From Thermoanaerobaculum sp. (GTDB lineage: Bacteria; Acidobacteriota; Thermoanaerobaculia; Multivoradales; UBA5704), in contig JAJKHS010000143.1 in the NCBI GenBank assembly GCA_021154885.1, forward strand, positions 62,001 through 126,000: a stretch of 64,000 nt of DNA, written 5' to 3'. Under the pieces are notes generated by a model that had not been told where the DNA came from, searched no databases, and was given only the letters and a program-made list of their open reading frames with translations. Positions 54,502 to 63,598 of this stretch are shown piece after piece. The position numbers were made by a program, and so were the translations under genes. How positions within the stretch are numbered: position 1 is the first letter of the stretch; every line of letters begins with the position of its first letter.

Positions 54502-55028
54502 ATGGAAACTAAGCTTGAAAAAGAAGTGCGCTTCTGGAAAATTTACGCTGCCATGACCACGCTTTTCTGCGCGATGTTTTTCCTTTCAGCCTTTGCCGCC
54601 CACAGCAAGAGGGACGGCCCCCGCCCGCCGGGAATGATCTTTTCAACCATCTGGGCGATGAAATAGGCGGATTTATATTCGGGGACAACGGCGGCAATGG
54701 GCATTTCGGCACGCTAACCTTCGATAAAGTCAGAAACGATCAGGCCATTGGCTTCCGCTACCTGGAGAGCGACAACGGCGCATACCGACGGGCCTTGAAA
54801 TATGGCAGCAGCCCAATCTGCCGTCGGACGTTGTCGGAGCCAAGTGGGAAGCCGCGAGAAAAATGCCCGATGATCGAAGACCACAAGGCAGAGGTGATCG
54901 TCCAACCCTGGAACGAGAGTTTCCTCGTTGCGCTCCATTGCAAGGAGTCGCGCCTCTCAGATCCCCAACTCGTTGATGCTGAGAGCAAAGAATCGGTCAA
55001 CCTGTTCTTCCAGTGGCCTCGTTCCTAG
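54502..55028 (+). pseudogene. Broken membrane-anchored protein gene, several frameshifts
   Basis: The ATG at 54502 (GAAGGGAG upstream) starts METKLEKEVRFWKIYAAMTT and a TM helix, then the frame stops at 54666. Just before that stop a +1 shift gives IFFNHLGDEIGGFIFGDNGG and NGHFGTLTFDKVRNDQAIGF, clearly one continuous protein. Later, around 54795, another frame carries WQQPNLPSDVVGAKWEAARK. An internal segment after AFAAHSK also seems deleted. I infer a decayed member of a TM-anchored beta protein family. GC is lower than average. Confidence 0.65.
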
Positions 55029-55064
55029 GTCTGCCTCAGGAATCAAGACCTGGGCTCTAAGAAG

Positions 55065-55159
55065 CAGGGACAGCAGGGACTCCAAGGACAGCAGGGACAC
55101 GAAAACCTAGCCGAGACCGGAGCTTTTTCGTCCCTGCTGTCTCTGATGTCCCTGTCTTC
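55065..55159. repeat. Inverted repeat of CAGGGACAG units
   Basis: Left arm 55065-55100 (CAGGGACAG, CAGGGACTC, CAAGGACAG, CAGGGACAC), right arm about 55130-55155 (GTCCCTGCT, GTCTCTGAT, GTCCCTGTC). It lies between the broken gene and the convergent small membrane gene, in the same setting as the copy at 28295. Confidence 0.65.
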
Positions 55160-55202
55160 GGTTTTCAGGGATCGAATAAGCCGTCGATCGGCTGCCTGGA
55201 CC

Positions 55203-55394
55203 CTAACCTTCATCGCGCCTGGACGCAGCCACCTCCGCCCGCAGCGCCTTCACCTCGCTCTCCAGAGCCTCCACTTTGCGACCCAAGGCTGGTCTGCCGA
55301 GCACGCGCATGAGCAGAAAAACGCCTCCGAAGACCAAGCCGAGAAACACGATCAGAACAAGGACAATCAGGATCTCCGGTATACCTATACTCAT
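55203..55394 (-). CDS. Small TM and coiled-coil protein
   Basis: A 63-residue protein: one TM helix (GIPEILIVLVLIVFLGLVFG) and a coiled coil (RKVEALESEVKALRAEVAAS). The ATG at 55394 has GAGGAGG about 8-9 nt upstream. The layout resembles small phage-shock or membrane scaffold peptides, but no family is firm. A broken copy of its N-terminal half is found at 7530-7592. It lies downstream of the SCP2-like gene on the same strand and probably shares its transcript. Confidence 0.72.
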   Translation of the reverse strand: MSIGIPEILIVLVLIVFLGLVFGGVFLLMRVLGRPALGRKVEALESEVKALRAEVAASRRDEG

Positions 55395-55447
55395 GAGCTC
55401 AATCCTCCTCTGCTGATTTTTTCCCAGCGTCTGCTCGCGCGCCTTGC

Positions 55448-55870
55448 TCAAACTCCCTCAGGAAGACGATAGGGCACCTGCGACGCCGCGGCGACCATCT
55501 CCCTGGCGGCGGTGACGTAGGGGATCAGCGCGGCGAGGCTCCCCTTCTCCAGCTTGAGCTTGCCCGTCATCAGCGCGAGGATGGGCTCGAGCTCGCGGTC
55601 CAGCACCCGTTTCCAGGTGTGGAAGTCGCCGCTGATGACGTATGCCACGGCGGCCCGATCCATTTCGGTGGCGGACCGTGCCTCGCGGCAATCCCCCTCG
55701 AACAGGTCGAGGAAGACCGAGCGCCCGGGCAGGTTCAGCCCCGGATCAGGGGTCATGGCGATGATCATGGGCCACTGCCACCGCCGGGCGGCCGTCCGGT
55801 AGCCATCGCTGGCGCGGATCGCCTCGCCCCAGGCGACGGCCCAGTCGTGGGTGAAGACCTCGTGGGACAT
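55448..55870 (-). CDS. SCP2-type sterol/lipid-binding domain protein
   Basis: A 140-residue single-domain protein. The pattern VAYVISGDFHTWKRVLDREL followed by EPILALMTGKLKLEKGSLAAL is the SCP2 signature around the lipid-binding tunnel. SCP2-like proteins bind fatty acids or sterol-like lipids; the ligand is unknown. GGAGG lies 7 nt before the ATG at 55870. The small TM gene follows within 53 bp. Confidence 0.75.
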   Translation of the reverse strand: MSHEVFTHDWAVAWGEAIRASDGYRTAARRWQWPMIIAMTPDPGLNLPGRSVFLDLFEGDCREARSATEMDRAAVAYVISGDFHTWKRVLDRELEPILALMTGKLKLEKGSLAALIPYVTAAREMVAAASQVPYRLPEGV

Positions 55871-56426
55871 CACAAGCCTCCTTCTCAGGAAGCTTACAAC
55901 GTCCTACACGGCCAAGTTGCCGTCGGGGAGATCACCGGGGAGGGGAGCAGCCTTTTCATTGACAACTGAATCCGCTGGGGGAATGGAAGCCCAACCACTC
56001 CCCGGCAAAGCTCTGGCCCGGCGGATCCTCCCGCGGGCCTCGGGATAGGGTGCGCCCCGGGGCCCTCGGATTTTTTGGGAGCCGTGCAGATGCGTCCACG
56101 AGCGGAGTATCCAGCGCTCCCTTCAAGATCCAAGCCGGCGCGACTGAAGCCGCCGAAGACCGATTGGCGCGATCGACTCCAGAGTCTCACCGGCATCGTG
56201 TGGAAATCGACGGCAAGCGCTGGACTCTTCACACCTTCCTCTGGTCTCAACTCTCAGTCCTGCAAAGGATCGGCGAAAGGATCCACGTTTCCATTCCCAG
56301 TTTCTTTCGCCGACACGGGTCTTCTCGCTGTGAAAGGCCCCGAACTTGCTCGGCTTGCTCCAGTAGTAGTTGGTCAGGCCGTCGACCTCATAGACCTCGG
56401 CCTGGTGGAAAACGCTTTGACCCCGG
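55871..56426. other. 556-bp stretch without a supported gene
   Basis: Reading frames on both strands are open but have no good start and mixed codon use. The - strand around 56300-56400 gives HQAEVYEVDGLTNYYWSKPS, which looks like protein and may be a relic of another gene. Otherwise I see nothing to support. Confidence 0.3.
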
Positions 56427-56660
56427 TCATTGAAACGGATCGATGATCTCGCTCCCGCCTTCTCGAAACCGCGCCGATTCCAGGTTACGACGGCGATGCC
56501 ATGAACGAGTGCCGTGGCTGCGATCAGGCTGTCTTTGAGCGGCATGGACCGGCCGCTGGTGCGGAGCTCGGCGAGAAGGCGCGCCCAGCGCAAGCCCGTG
56601 CCCGCGTCGAGGTCGACGCGCTGGCGTTCTTCTTCGACCAGTTGCAGGTGGGACCGCGGT
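56427..56660 (-). pseudogene. Remnant of a VapC-like PIN-domain toxin
   Basis: The - strand reads RWARLLAELRTSGRSMPLKD, then SLIAATALVHGIAVVTWNRR, the C-terminal half of a PIN domain with the conserved acidic LKDSLIAATA core. The N-terminal half is missing. Near the end a shift of frame is needed to reach the usual EIIDPFQ and stop at 56427. With the truncation this is a dead gene. 9-bp repeats sit at the broken end. Confidence 0.6.
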
Positions 56661-56685
56661 AACCGGCGCGGCAGCCGCGAAGCCA

Positions 56686-56760
56686 GGGACGACAGGGACA
56701 GCAGGGACGACAAAGCCCACCGTCTCGGCCAGTCCGTGCAGTCCTTGGCGTCCGTGTCTT
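56686..56760. repeat. CAGGGACGA-type repeats at the broken end of the PIN remnant
   Basis: CAGGGACGA, CAGGGACAG, CAGGGACGA in a row, followed by GTCCGTG and GTCCTTGG fragments reading the other way. It sits where the PIN gene was cut. Confidence 0.5.
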
Positions 56761-56867
56761 CGGCTGCCGCGCAGTCCTCCGACGCGGAACACCGGCTGAG
56801 ACAAGATCACTACCTCCTCCCATAACGGCGAGAGCCGCGCACCCCTTCCCTTCACACGCCTTTCGAG

Positions 56868-56873
56868 TATAAG
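56868..56873 (+). promoter_or_regulatory. -10 element of a probable leaderless transcript
   Basis: TATAAG ends 6 nt before the GTG at 56880. It is the only promoter candidate seen for the Hsp70 cassette. Confidence 0.45.
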
Positions 56874-56879
56874 ATCGGT

Positions 56880-57476
56880 GTGGACAGGACGAGGAGGGGC
56901 ACTTTGCGCTCGGACCCGCAGGAGACACTCATTGCCGAAGCCGCCGAGGCTCAGGAGACCGCGCTGCTCGCGGCCCTGGGTCAGGAGCTCGGCCTGCTGC
57001 GCAAGGCGGTGCTCCGCCAGGGCCATGCCCAGGAGCTGTTCCAGGCGCGGGTGGAGGAGGCGGTCGGACGGCTCTCCGGGGCTGCGGAGAGGGCCGGTCC
57101 GCCGTCGTCCGCAGCCAACCCCGCCCAGGTGCGGGCGCTCCTGGAGCTCGATCAGGCGGTGCTCCAACTCCTGCGCCTGTCCCAGACGCCGCCGGGTGGG
57201 ACGGAGGAACCGGCGGAGAACGCTCCCCAGTCCCTGCGCGAGGGCCTCTCCCTCCTTCAGGTGAGGGTCCGCAATCTCCAGCACTCGCTGGGGCTCGAGG
57301 CCATTCCCACTCTGAACCGATTCTTTGACGACCGCTGGCACGAGGCCCGCGGCGTGGCGCACCGGCCCGACCTCCCGGACGGCTGGGTGGTCGAGGAGAT
57401 CCTTCCCGGCTACCGGCTGGGCGAGCGGGTGGTGCGTCCCGCGCGAGTCGTCGTCAACCGCCGTGATCACGATTGA
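56880..57476 (+). CDS. GrpE-like nucleotide exchange factor, divergent
   Basis: A 198-residue protein. The N-terminal 130 residues are helical and coiled-coil-like ([20 protein letters not shown]). The last 50 ([20 protein letters not shown], then [25 protein letters not shown]) match the C-terminal beta domain of GrpE, which pries open the Hsp70 ATPase. The gene precedes a DnaK-like gene by 17 bp, which supports the call. Start: GTG 56880 by the leaderless pattern, or TTG 56904 with AGGAGGGG six bases upstream. It is more divergent than housekeeping GrpE, so a dedicated paralog is likely. Confidence 0.78.
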   Translation: MDRTRRGTLRSDPQETLIAEAAEAQETALLAALGQELGLLRKAVLRQGHAQELFQARVEEAVGRLSGAAERAGPPSSAANPAQVRALLELDQAVLQLLRLSQTPPGGTEEPAENAPQSLREGLSLLQVRVRNLQHSLGLEAIPTLNRFFDDRWHEARGVAHRPDLPDGWVVEEILPGYRLGERVVRPARVVVNRRDHD

Positions 57477-57493
57477 GACGATTGAGGAGTTCC

Positions 57494-59287
57494 ATGACGC
57501 ACGTCACGAAGAGAATTTTTGGTATCGATCTGGGAACCACCAACTCCTGTCTGGCGGTGATGGAGGCCGGCGGGCCGCGCGTCATCGCCATCGAGGGCGA
57601 GCCCATCGTGCCGTCGGTGGTGGGCCTCGACCGCCAGACGGGCCGCTTCCTGGTGGGCCGGAGAGCGAGGAATCGCCAGGTGCTCGAGCCGGCCTGGACC
57701 GTGCGCTCGGTCAAGCGCCGCATGGGGGAGACGGCGCGCGTGCGGCTGGGCGACCGGGAACTGCTGCCCGAGGAGGTGTCGGCCGAGATCCTCCGCTATC
57801 TGAAGGAGCAGGGCGAGGCGGCGCTGGGCGAGCCGGTGGAGCGGGCCGTGATCACCGTACCCGCCTACTTCGGTGACGCCCAGCGCCGCGCCACCATCCG
57901 TGCCGGCGAACTGGCCGGCCTCGAGGTGGTCCGCATCCTCAACGAGCCCACGGCCGCGGCTCTCGTCTACGACCGCCTGGTGGCCCGCAAAGTCGAGCCC
58001 CAGGCCGTGGAGGCGGCGCCGGCCCCTGCGGGCACGGCGCTGGCCGTCCCGGGCCGCCGCGCCGGGGCCGATGTCCAGCGCGTCCTCGTCTACGACCTCG
58101 GGGGCGGCACTTTCGACGTCTCGGTGGTGGAGATCGGCGGTGGCATCAACGAGGTGCGGGCAAGCTGCGGCAACAATCAACTCGGCGGCGACGACTTCGA
58201 CCGGTTGCTGGCGGACCATCTGGCCGCGCATCTGCGGCAGCGGACGGGCCGCGACCTCCCCGAGGACCTGCGCCTCCGCGCGCGTCTGGAGGACGCCGCC
58301 GAGCGGGCGAAGATCGACCTCTCCTCCCGTCCCTACGCCCAGGTGACGGAGGAGGCGCTGGTGGGGGGCTTTCACCTCAACCTGGAGGTGGACCGGCCCA
58401 GCTTCGAGGAGCTGATCGACGGCCTGCTCGCCAGCACCCTCGCGGAGGTGGACCGGGCCCTGAGCGAGGCCCGCCTTACAGCGAAGCAGATCGACCTGGT
58501 GATCCTGGTGGGCGGCTCGACGCACGTCCCACGGGTGCGGGAGCTGCTCGCCGGGCGCTTTTCCTGTCCGGTCGAGCATGCCGTCGATCCAGCTCTCTGC
58601 GTGGCCCTGGGAGCCGCCGTCCAGGGGGCGATCCTCGCCGGCCAGGTGTTCGACCACATCCTGGTCGACGTGGCCGCCCACTCTCTGGGTATCAAGACCC
58701 TGGACCACGCTTCTGAAGGCGGTTTCTGGGGCCGCCCGCGGGCCAACCATTTCTCCACCATCATCCAGCGCAACACGCAGGTGCCGGCGACCCGGTCCGA
58801 GGTCTTCAGGACTCTGCTGGACGACCAGAAGAGCGTGGCCGTCGAGGTCTACCAGGGCGAGAGCGCCCGCTGCAGCGAGAACACCCTGGTCGGCCACTTC
58901 CCGTTCAAGCTCCTGCCGGCCCCCGCCGGCAGTCCGGTGGTGGTGGAATTCCGCTACGACCTCGACGGCGTCATCCGGGTGATCGTCCACCAGAAGGGCA
59001 CCGACAATCGGCAGGAGGTGACCCTCTCCACCCGCATGCGCGAGCCGGCTCCTGCCGCCGTCGCGGCGGGCACCGCCGGTGCGGTCGAGAACTACATCCT
59101 GCGCAAGGCTCGGGCCTTGACTGCGAGCCTTCCGGCTGGTGAGCTGAGGGAGCGCCTCGCCGCCGCCGCGGAGTCCTACGAGGAGGTTCTGGCCGACGCA
59201 GAGGCAGGTCCCACCGAGGTCGATCCGGCCGAGGAGGAGCTCCTGGAGCTGCTGCAAGAGGCTGAAGAGGCTGCGGTCGGACTGTGA
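57494..59287 (+). CDS. DnaK-like Hsp70 chaperone, atypical
   Basis: A 597-residue Hsp70. The ATPase domain shows [70 protein letters not shown] and [17 protein letters not shown] 40-residue insert rich in Ala and Pro ([20 protein letters not shown]) interrupts the domain between EPTAAA and DLGGGT. The substrate-binding domain is present ([20 protein letters not shown]) but the lid is short. Compared with a housekeeping DnaK (about 640 residues), it is a paralog. The ATG at 57494 has GAGGAG at 7-8 nt. It lies between the GrpE-like gene and the 739-residue gene, whose start overlaps its stop. Confidence 0.9.
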   Translation: MTHVTKRIFGIDLGTTNSCLAVMEAGGPRVIAIEGEPIVPSVVGLDRQTGRFLVGRRARNRQVLEPAWTVRSVKRRMGETARVRLGDRELLPEEVSAEILRYLKEQGEAALGEPVERAVITVPAYFGDAQRRATIRAGELAGLEVVRILNEPTAAALVYDRLVARKVEPQAVEAAPAPAGTALAVPGRRAGADVQRVLVYDLGGGTFDVSVVEIGGGINEVRASCGNNQLGGDDFDRLLADHLAAHLRQRTGRDLPEDLRLRARLEDAAERAKIDLSSRPYAQVTEEALVGGFHLNLEVDRPSFEELIDGLLASTLAEVDRALSEARLTAKQIDLVILVGGSTHVPRVRELLAGRFSCPVEHAVDPALCVALGAAVQGAILAGQVFDHILVDVAAHSLGIKTLDHASEGGFWGRPRANHFSTIIQRNTQVPATRSEVFRTLLDDQKSVAVEVYQGESARCSENTLVGHFPFKLLPAPAGSPVVVEFRYDLDGVIRVIVHQKGTDNRQEVTLSTRMREPAPAAVAAGTAGAVENYILRKARALTASLPAGELRERLAAAAESYEEVLADAEAGPTEVDPAEEELLELLQEAEEAAVGL

Positions 59288-61503
59288 GCGGCAAGCGGAG
59301 CCTCAAGAAGCAGCAGAAGCGCCAGGCGTCGGCCTTGGCGCAGCTCGAGGAGCTGTACCGGCGGGGCGCCGACGACGAGTTCCTCGCCCGCGCTGCCGAG
59401 CAGGTTGCGGACCTCGCCGCCTCGCCGTTCGCCGCGAAGTGGGCGGAGGTGGCGGACCGGGCCTTGCGGCAGAGCTTGGCTCGCGCCGACCTCGGCCGGC
59501 TCGGCCACCTCCTCCGTTCTCTGCGCCGGAGCGGTCCACCGCGGCTCCTGGCCCTCCTCGGCGAAGGCGTCCTGGACCTGGCGGCGGGCCGCCTCGACGT
59601 GGCCCGCTCGCGGCTCGCGGCCGTTGCCGCCGGGGGCGCCGCGGAAGGCGCCGCCGGCGCGCTTCCACCGCGTCTCCTCGCGGACCTCCGGGCTCTGGCC
59701 CGGGACGCGCCGGACCCGTCCCAAGATGACCCCTACCTGCTGGCGGTGGCGGAGCTTTTCGCTGCGTTTCAGAATTTGGAAACGCGAGGCTTCGCACCGA
59801 CCGCGGCGGACCGCGAGGCCCTGGCCCGGGGCCTGCGGACCCTGCGGGACCTGGCTCCGGCGGAGAATTCGGAGGACGCCGAGCGCCGCCGTCTCCTCAC
59901 CGCTGCCGACCAGCATCTGTTGGTGCTCGCCGATCTCGAAGCTCTCGAGACCCGGCTGTCCTCCCTTCCGGAGCCCCCTGAGAGCCCTGAGGCGCGGGCG
60001 AGCCGGGTGGTCGCCGACTGGCTCCGCGCTCCCGGACCGTCGCTGACCGCGGCGCTCGACGCCTCCGTGCCGCCTCTGCTCGCCCCTCTCCAGTACGCCG
60101 TATGGATGCGGTGGCGGAGCGTGCTGGAACGGGTGGCGGCGCAGGAGGGGGCGTCAGGGCTCGCGGCCCTCTGCGCCGCCGATCCCCGACTCCTGAACCA
60201 CGACGTGGACCTGCAAGGGAGCGGTCTCGCAGGTCTCCGGCAACGGGCCCAGGCGCAGCAGCTCCTGGCCATGAGTCGCTACGGCGAGCTGGCCCAGCTT
60301 CTCCGGTCGCGCAGCCGGGCCGCCGCCGAGCCTGGAGACCTGGCGGCGCTCTGGAGCCTGGAGCTGTGGGCCTGCCGGCGGATCCCCGACGAGCCGGAAG
60401 CCGAGGAGTACGAAGACTGGGCGCCGGATCTCCCCGAGCCTTTCCATCATGGCACTCTCGTCCGTCTGGGAGAGATGGCCGCCGAGGTCGGGCGGCGCTT
60501 TCCGGCCGGGCAGCGCGCCGAGGTGGCGCGGGTGCTGGGCGACGAGCTGATCGAGCTCTGCGAGGCGGTCGACTTCTGCGACCACACGGCGACGGCGGCC
60601 CTGTCGCTGCTGGAGCATCTGCCCGGCGACCTCGGCCTGCTCATCGCGGGCGTGGCCGGGGCTCTTGCGGGCGGCCGTCTCCGCACTCTCCGCACCCTGG
60701 AAGCTCTCATCGAGCGCCGCGGCCAGGCGAACGCGAGCCCGGAGCACCTCCGCGCGATCGAGCAGCGGCTGATGGCCCAGGTCGCCCAGGAGAGCCCGCG
60801 GACCCTGGCGCGGATCCTCGACAAGGTGAGACCGCTGTTCTCCGGCGACGCCTGGCCGGCGGTCGCGGAGCTCGTGGCCCGGGAGATGGGCGGCAACTTC
60901 GCCCGGCTCCTGTGGTCGGCAGGCTTCGAAACCCTGGAGAGTCCCGAGGCGGCAAGGCGGATAGCGCAGAGCGCTCGCGAGAGGCTCGACCTCCTGCGGC
61001 CGGCTCTGGGTGGGACCCTCGGCTTCGCCGCCGTGGACCTGACCCTCGACTGCTGGCGGCCGGACCGGCCGGCGGTGGAGAAGCGGCTCGCCAGGTTCCT
61101 GGCCGGCGTTCCCGGCTGGGAGGGCGTCCTCGTCGCCCTCCAGGTGATGAACAAATTTCTCATCCCCTGGGCGCCAAAGGGTCTGGGCATGGCCTTCGGC
61201 AGCCTTGCCCAGGCGGCGATTGACCGCCTCGATGACCGGTGGCAGCTCTGGGGGCGAGCGGTGCCGATGCTGGCCCTCACCGCCGGCGGCGGCCATCTCC
61301 AGGGCCTGGAGAAAAAGGTCCGGCAGCTCCTCGCCTCGCCCGAGATCCAGGGGGAGGGCCGCGAGGTCCTCGAGGAGGGTCTGCGGGCGATCCACCGCGT
61401 CGAGAGCCTGAAGCGCGAGCGTGAGCGTCCTCGCCGGCGTCCGCAGAAGAAGAAGCCCCGCCGCAGTCGCGGCGGCGTCCCCAAGCTCCGGCTGGACATC
61501 TGA
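59284..61503 (+). CDS. Large helical protein of the Hsp70 cassette
   Basis: A 739-residue, almost all helical protein. The GTG start overlaps the Hsp70 stop (GTGA), a sign of translational coupling. The N-terminus is basic ([20 protein letters not shown]), the middle has repeated helical pairs resembling TPR or HEAT ([40 protein letters not shown]), and the end is very basic ([17 protein letters not shown]). No catalytic motif was found. I recognise no named family. As the partner between an Hsp70 and a J-like protein, it may be a client-binding or nucleic-acid-binding subunit of a specialised chaperone machine. Confidence 0.75.
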   Translation: MSGKRSLKKQQKRQASALAQLEELYRRGADDEFLARAAEQVADLAASPFAAKWAEVADRALRQSLARADLGRLGHLLRSLRRSGPPRLLALLGEGVLDLAAGRLDVARSRLAAVAAGGAAEGAAGALPPRLLADLRALARDAPDPSQDDPYLLAVAELFAAFQNLETRGFAPTAADREALARGLRTLRDLAPAENSEDAERRRLLTAADQHLLVLADLEALETRLSSLPEPPESPEARASRVVADWLRAPGPSLTAALDASVPPLLAPLQYAVWMRWRSVLERVAAQEGASGLAALCAADPRLLNHDVDLQGSGLAGLRQRAQAQQLLAMSRYGELAQLLRSRSRAAAEPGDLAALWSLELWACRRIPDEPEAEEYEDWAPDLPEPFHHGTLVRLGEMAAEVGRRFPAGQRAEVARVLGDELIELCEAVDFCDHTATAALSLLEHLPGDLGLLIAGVAGALAGGRLRTLRTLEALIERRGQANASPEHLRAIEQRLMAQVAQESPRTLARILDKVRPLFSGDAWPAVAELVAREMGGNFARLLWSAGFETLESPEAARRIAQSARERLDLLRPALGGTLGFAAVDLTLDCWRPDRPAVEKRLARFLAGVPGWEGVLVALQVMNKFLIPWAPKGLGMAFGSLAQAAIDRLDDRWQLWGRAVPMLALTAGGGHLQGLEKKVRQLLASPEIQGEGREVLEEGLRAIHRVESLKRERERPRRRPQKKKPRRSRGGVPKLRLDI

Positions 61504-61520
61504 ATTCGGGGGAGTTGACT

Positions 61521-61886
61521 TTGGAGACTCCGCACGACGTCCTGGGGTTGCCGGCCTCGGCCACCGCCGAAGAGGTCACCCGCGCCTACCGCAAGCTGGT
61601 GCGCCGCTATCCGCCCGAGCTCGCCCCTGAGCAGTTCGCGCGCATCCATCGCGCCTATCAGCTCCTGACCTCCCCCGAGCGGCGCATGGCGGTGGTGCGG
61701 ACCGCTCCCGAGGAGGCGATCGATCAGCTATTTCCCCTGCCCGTGCCGGCCCTCAAGGCTCCGCCCCCACTCCCTCCCGCCCTCGCCGAACGAGACCTGG
61801 AGCCGCTCCTCGCTCCCTTTCGTCGCGCCCGGCTCGTCCGTATCCTGCGTGAAGCCTTCACGGAAGGCGGAGGAAACGGGGAGTGA
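61521..61886 (+). CDS. J-like protein lacking the HPD motif
   Basis: A 121-residue protein. Residues 4-55 fit a J domain: PHDVLGLPASATAEEVTRAY is helix I-II, RKLVRRY ends helix II, and FARIHRAYQLLTSPERR is helix III. The HPD tripeptide that stimulates Hsp70 is replaced: after RRY the sequence is PPEL, so the His and Asp are both gone. The rest is Pro-rich and helical. The start is TTG at 61521 with GGGGGAG six bases away (another TTG at 61515 lies directly against it). It may hold the Hsp70 without activating ATPase, or activate it in a different way. Confidence 0.75.
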   Translation: METPHDVLGLPASATAEEVTRAYRKLVRRYPPELAPEQFARIHRAYQLLTSPERRMAVVRTAPEEAIDQLFPLPVPALKAPPPLPPALAERDLEPLLAPFRRARLVRILREAFTEGGGNGE

Positions 61887-61987
61887 AAGGTTTCTCGTCG
61901 CAGGGTGAGGAGATTCCCCGCCTGCCTTCGTTACCTTCGCCGAGGCAGCCAATCAAGGCCGTCTTCAGAGGTAAGGAAAAGACGTTC

Positions 61988-62140
61988 ATGAAGAAGCAAG
62001 CCAAGAAGCTCACGCTGGCCAAAGAGACGCTCCGTAACCTGGAAGGTAAGGATGCCAAGCTCGTGAACGGCGGCATCAGCGGCAGCGCCTGCACGAATCC
62101 CACCTGCATCAAGCTCTGTCCGGTTACCAAGGACTGCTAG
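61988..62140 (+). CDS. RiPP precursor peptide, lanthipeptide-like leader, copy 1
   Basis: A 50-residue peptide. Leader KKLTLAKETLRNLEG is of the K-x-L-x-L-x-K-E-T-L type used by class I lanthipeptide precursors, then KLVNGG as a double-Gly cleavage site near residue 29. The core, about 21 residues (ISGSACTNPTCIKLCPVTKD plus a final Cys), has four Cys with Ser and Thr before them, which suits thioether rings. The ATG at 61988 is used; an open frame upstream to 61883 starts inside the J-like gene. No lanthionine synthetase, cyclase or exporter is in the window, so modification must come from elsewhere. The gene lies 101 bp behind the Hsp70 cassette. A second copy follows. Confidence 0.72.
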   Translation: MKKQAKKLTLAKETLRNLEGKDAKLVNGGISGSACTNPTCIKLCPVTKDC

Positions 62141-62157
62141 ACCAGAAGCCTCGTAAC

Positions 62158-62184
62158 GGGTGGGCGGTCCGAGGCCGCCCACCC
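62158..62184 (+). terminator. GC-rich hairpin behind RiPP precursor 1
   Basis: GGGTGGGCGG and CCGCCCACCC are perfect 10-bp arms around TCCGAGG. No T-tract follows. The same stem recurs behind copy 2 at 62434, so the unit of duplication includes the hairpin. Confidence 0.6.
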
Positions 62185-62269
62185 GAACCCTGGCCATGAG
62201 CAACTTTCTCTATTATACTCCTGATCCGGCCAATCCAGGCCGCTCGTCGTGGATTAGGAGAGCCCATCC

Positions 62270-62419
62270 GTGAAAAAGCAAATCAAGAAGCTCGTGCTGG
62301 CCAAGGAAACCCTCCGCAACCTGGAAGATAAGGACGTCAAGTACGTGAACGGCGGCCAGAGCGGCAGCAGGTGCGGCAACCCCACCTGCATTCAGGACTG
62401 CGGGACCACGACCTGCTAG
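62270..62419 (+). CDS. RiPP precursor peptide, lanthipeptide-like leader, copy 2
   Basis: A 49-residue peptide. GTG start with AGGAG at about 9-10 nt. The leader KKLVLAKETLRNLEDKD and KYVNGG are nearly identical to copy 1. The core (QSGSRCGNPTCIQDCGTTTC) again has four Cys with a conserved C-x-NPTCI block, but otherwise differs, so the pair looks like diversifying substrates of one modifying enzyme. It is separated from copy 1 by a hairpin and 85 bp. Confidence 0.72.
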   Translation: MKKQIKKLVLAKETLRNLEDKDVKYVNGGQSGSRCGNPTCIQDCGTTTC

Positions 62420-62433
62420 CAGGTGTGTGATCC

Positions 62434-62460
62434 GGGTGGGCGGCCCCGAGCCGCCCACCC
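62434..62460 (+). terminator. GC-rich hairpin behind RiPP precursor 2
   Basis: GGGTGGGCGGC and GCCGCCCACCC are perfect 11-bp arms around CCCGA. Same stem as at 62158. No T-tract. Confidence 0.6.
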
Positions 62461-62498
62461 GCTCCTGAAGTCTCCTGACACCACAGCCCGGAGGCGAC

Positions 62499-63593
62499 AT
62501 GACGCTGCGTTCCCGGATCTTCCCTGTCCTCTTCGTGCTGGGTCTCGCCGCCGGCTGGTCGACTCTGCCGGCAGGCGGCGCGTCCTATCCTGATCCAGTC
62601 GAGGGGGACTTCGTCCTCCACGATTTTCGTTTCGCATCCGGCGAGACGCTGCCGGCGCTGAAGCTCCACTACCGGACGATCGGTCATCCGGTGCGGGACG
62701 CTCAGGGCGTCACGCGCAATGCCGTGCTCGTCCTCCACGGCACCACCGGCGCCGGCAGCAATTTCATTTCGGACACTTTCGCCGGCCGGCTCTTCGGTCC
62801 CGGCCAGCTCCTCGACGCCGCGCGCTACTTCATCGTGCTGCCGGACGGTATCGGCCACGGCCAATCGAGCAAGCCGAGCGACGGATTGCACATGCGTTTT
62901 CCCCGCTACACCTACGACGACATGGTGACCGCTCAGTACCGGCTGCTGACCGAGGGACTGAAGGTCAACCACCTCTTCCTCGTCATGGGCACGTCCATGG
63001 GGGGCATGCACACCTGGGTCTGGGGGGAGAGGTACCCCGGCTTCATGGACGGGCTCGTGCCGCTGGCGAGCGTGCCGACCCAGATCGCCGGCCGCAACCG
63101 CGTGATGCGCAGGATGGCCATGGATGCGATCAAGAGCGATCCCGAGTGGCGCCACGGCGAGTATCAGGCGCAGCCGCGCCAGGGGCTGACGGGAGCCTTG
63201 AACATCCTCCTGATGATGACGAGCAGCCCCCTGCAGTGGCAGAAGACGGCGCCCACCCGCGATCAGGCCGATGCCTTCCTCGCCGAGCAGATCCAGCGCC
63301 GGCTGGCCGCGAACGACGCCAACGACATGCTCTACGCCTTCGACGCCTCGCGGGAGTACGACCCCTCGAAGGAGCTGGAGAAGATCGCGGCCCCCGTCCT
63401 CGCCATCAACTCGGCCGACGACCAGGTCAATCCGCCCGAGCTGGGGCTGATGGAGAAGCTGATGCCGCGGGTCAGGAAGGGACGCTACGTGCTGATCCCC
63501 ATCAGCGACGAGACCCGGGGGCATGGGACGCACTCGCTGCCGGCGGTGTGGGGATCGCATCTGGAGGCGTTCCTCAAGGAGCTCAAAAAATGA
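62499..63593 (+). CDS. Exported alpha/beta hydrolase, homoserine acetyltransferase (MetX)-like
   Basis: A 364-residue protein with a signal peptide (1-28). The MetX-type alpha/beta fold is seen in VLVLHGTTGAGSNF and VLPDGIGHGQSSKP. The catalytic Ser166 lies in VMGTSMGGMHTWVW, the Asp in LAINSADDQVNPPE, and the His in DETRGHGTHSLP. True MetX is cytoplasmic and acylates homoserine; an exported form is more likely a hydrolase. GGAGG precedes the ATG at 62499. It ends 5 bp before the convergent RES gene. Confidence 0.88.
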   Translation: MTLRSRIFPVLFVLGLAAGWSTLPAGGASYPDPVEGDFVLHDFRFASGETLPALKLHYRTIGHPVRDAQGVTRNAVLVLHGTTGAGSNFISDTFAGRLFGPGQLLDAARYFIVLPDGIGHGQSSKPSDGLHMRFPRYTYDDMVTAQYRLLTEGLKVNHLFLVMGTSMGGMHTWVWGERYPGFMDGLVPLASVPTQIAGRNRVMRRMAMDAIKSDPEWRHGEYQAQPRQGLTGALNILLMMTSSPLQWQKTAPTRDQADAFLAEQIQRRLAANDANDMLYAFDASREYDPSKELEKIAAPVLAINSADDQVNPPELGLMEKLMPRVRKGRYVLIPISDETRGHGTHSLPAVWGSHLEAFLKELKK

Positions 63594-63598
63594 CATCC

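Noticed and set aside
61988-62419. Bacteriocin with its own immunity and export genes
   Set aside because: The neighbours are a chaperone cassette and a hydrolase; no exporter or immunity gene is present in the window.
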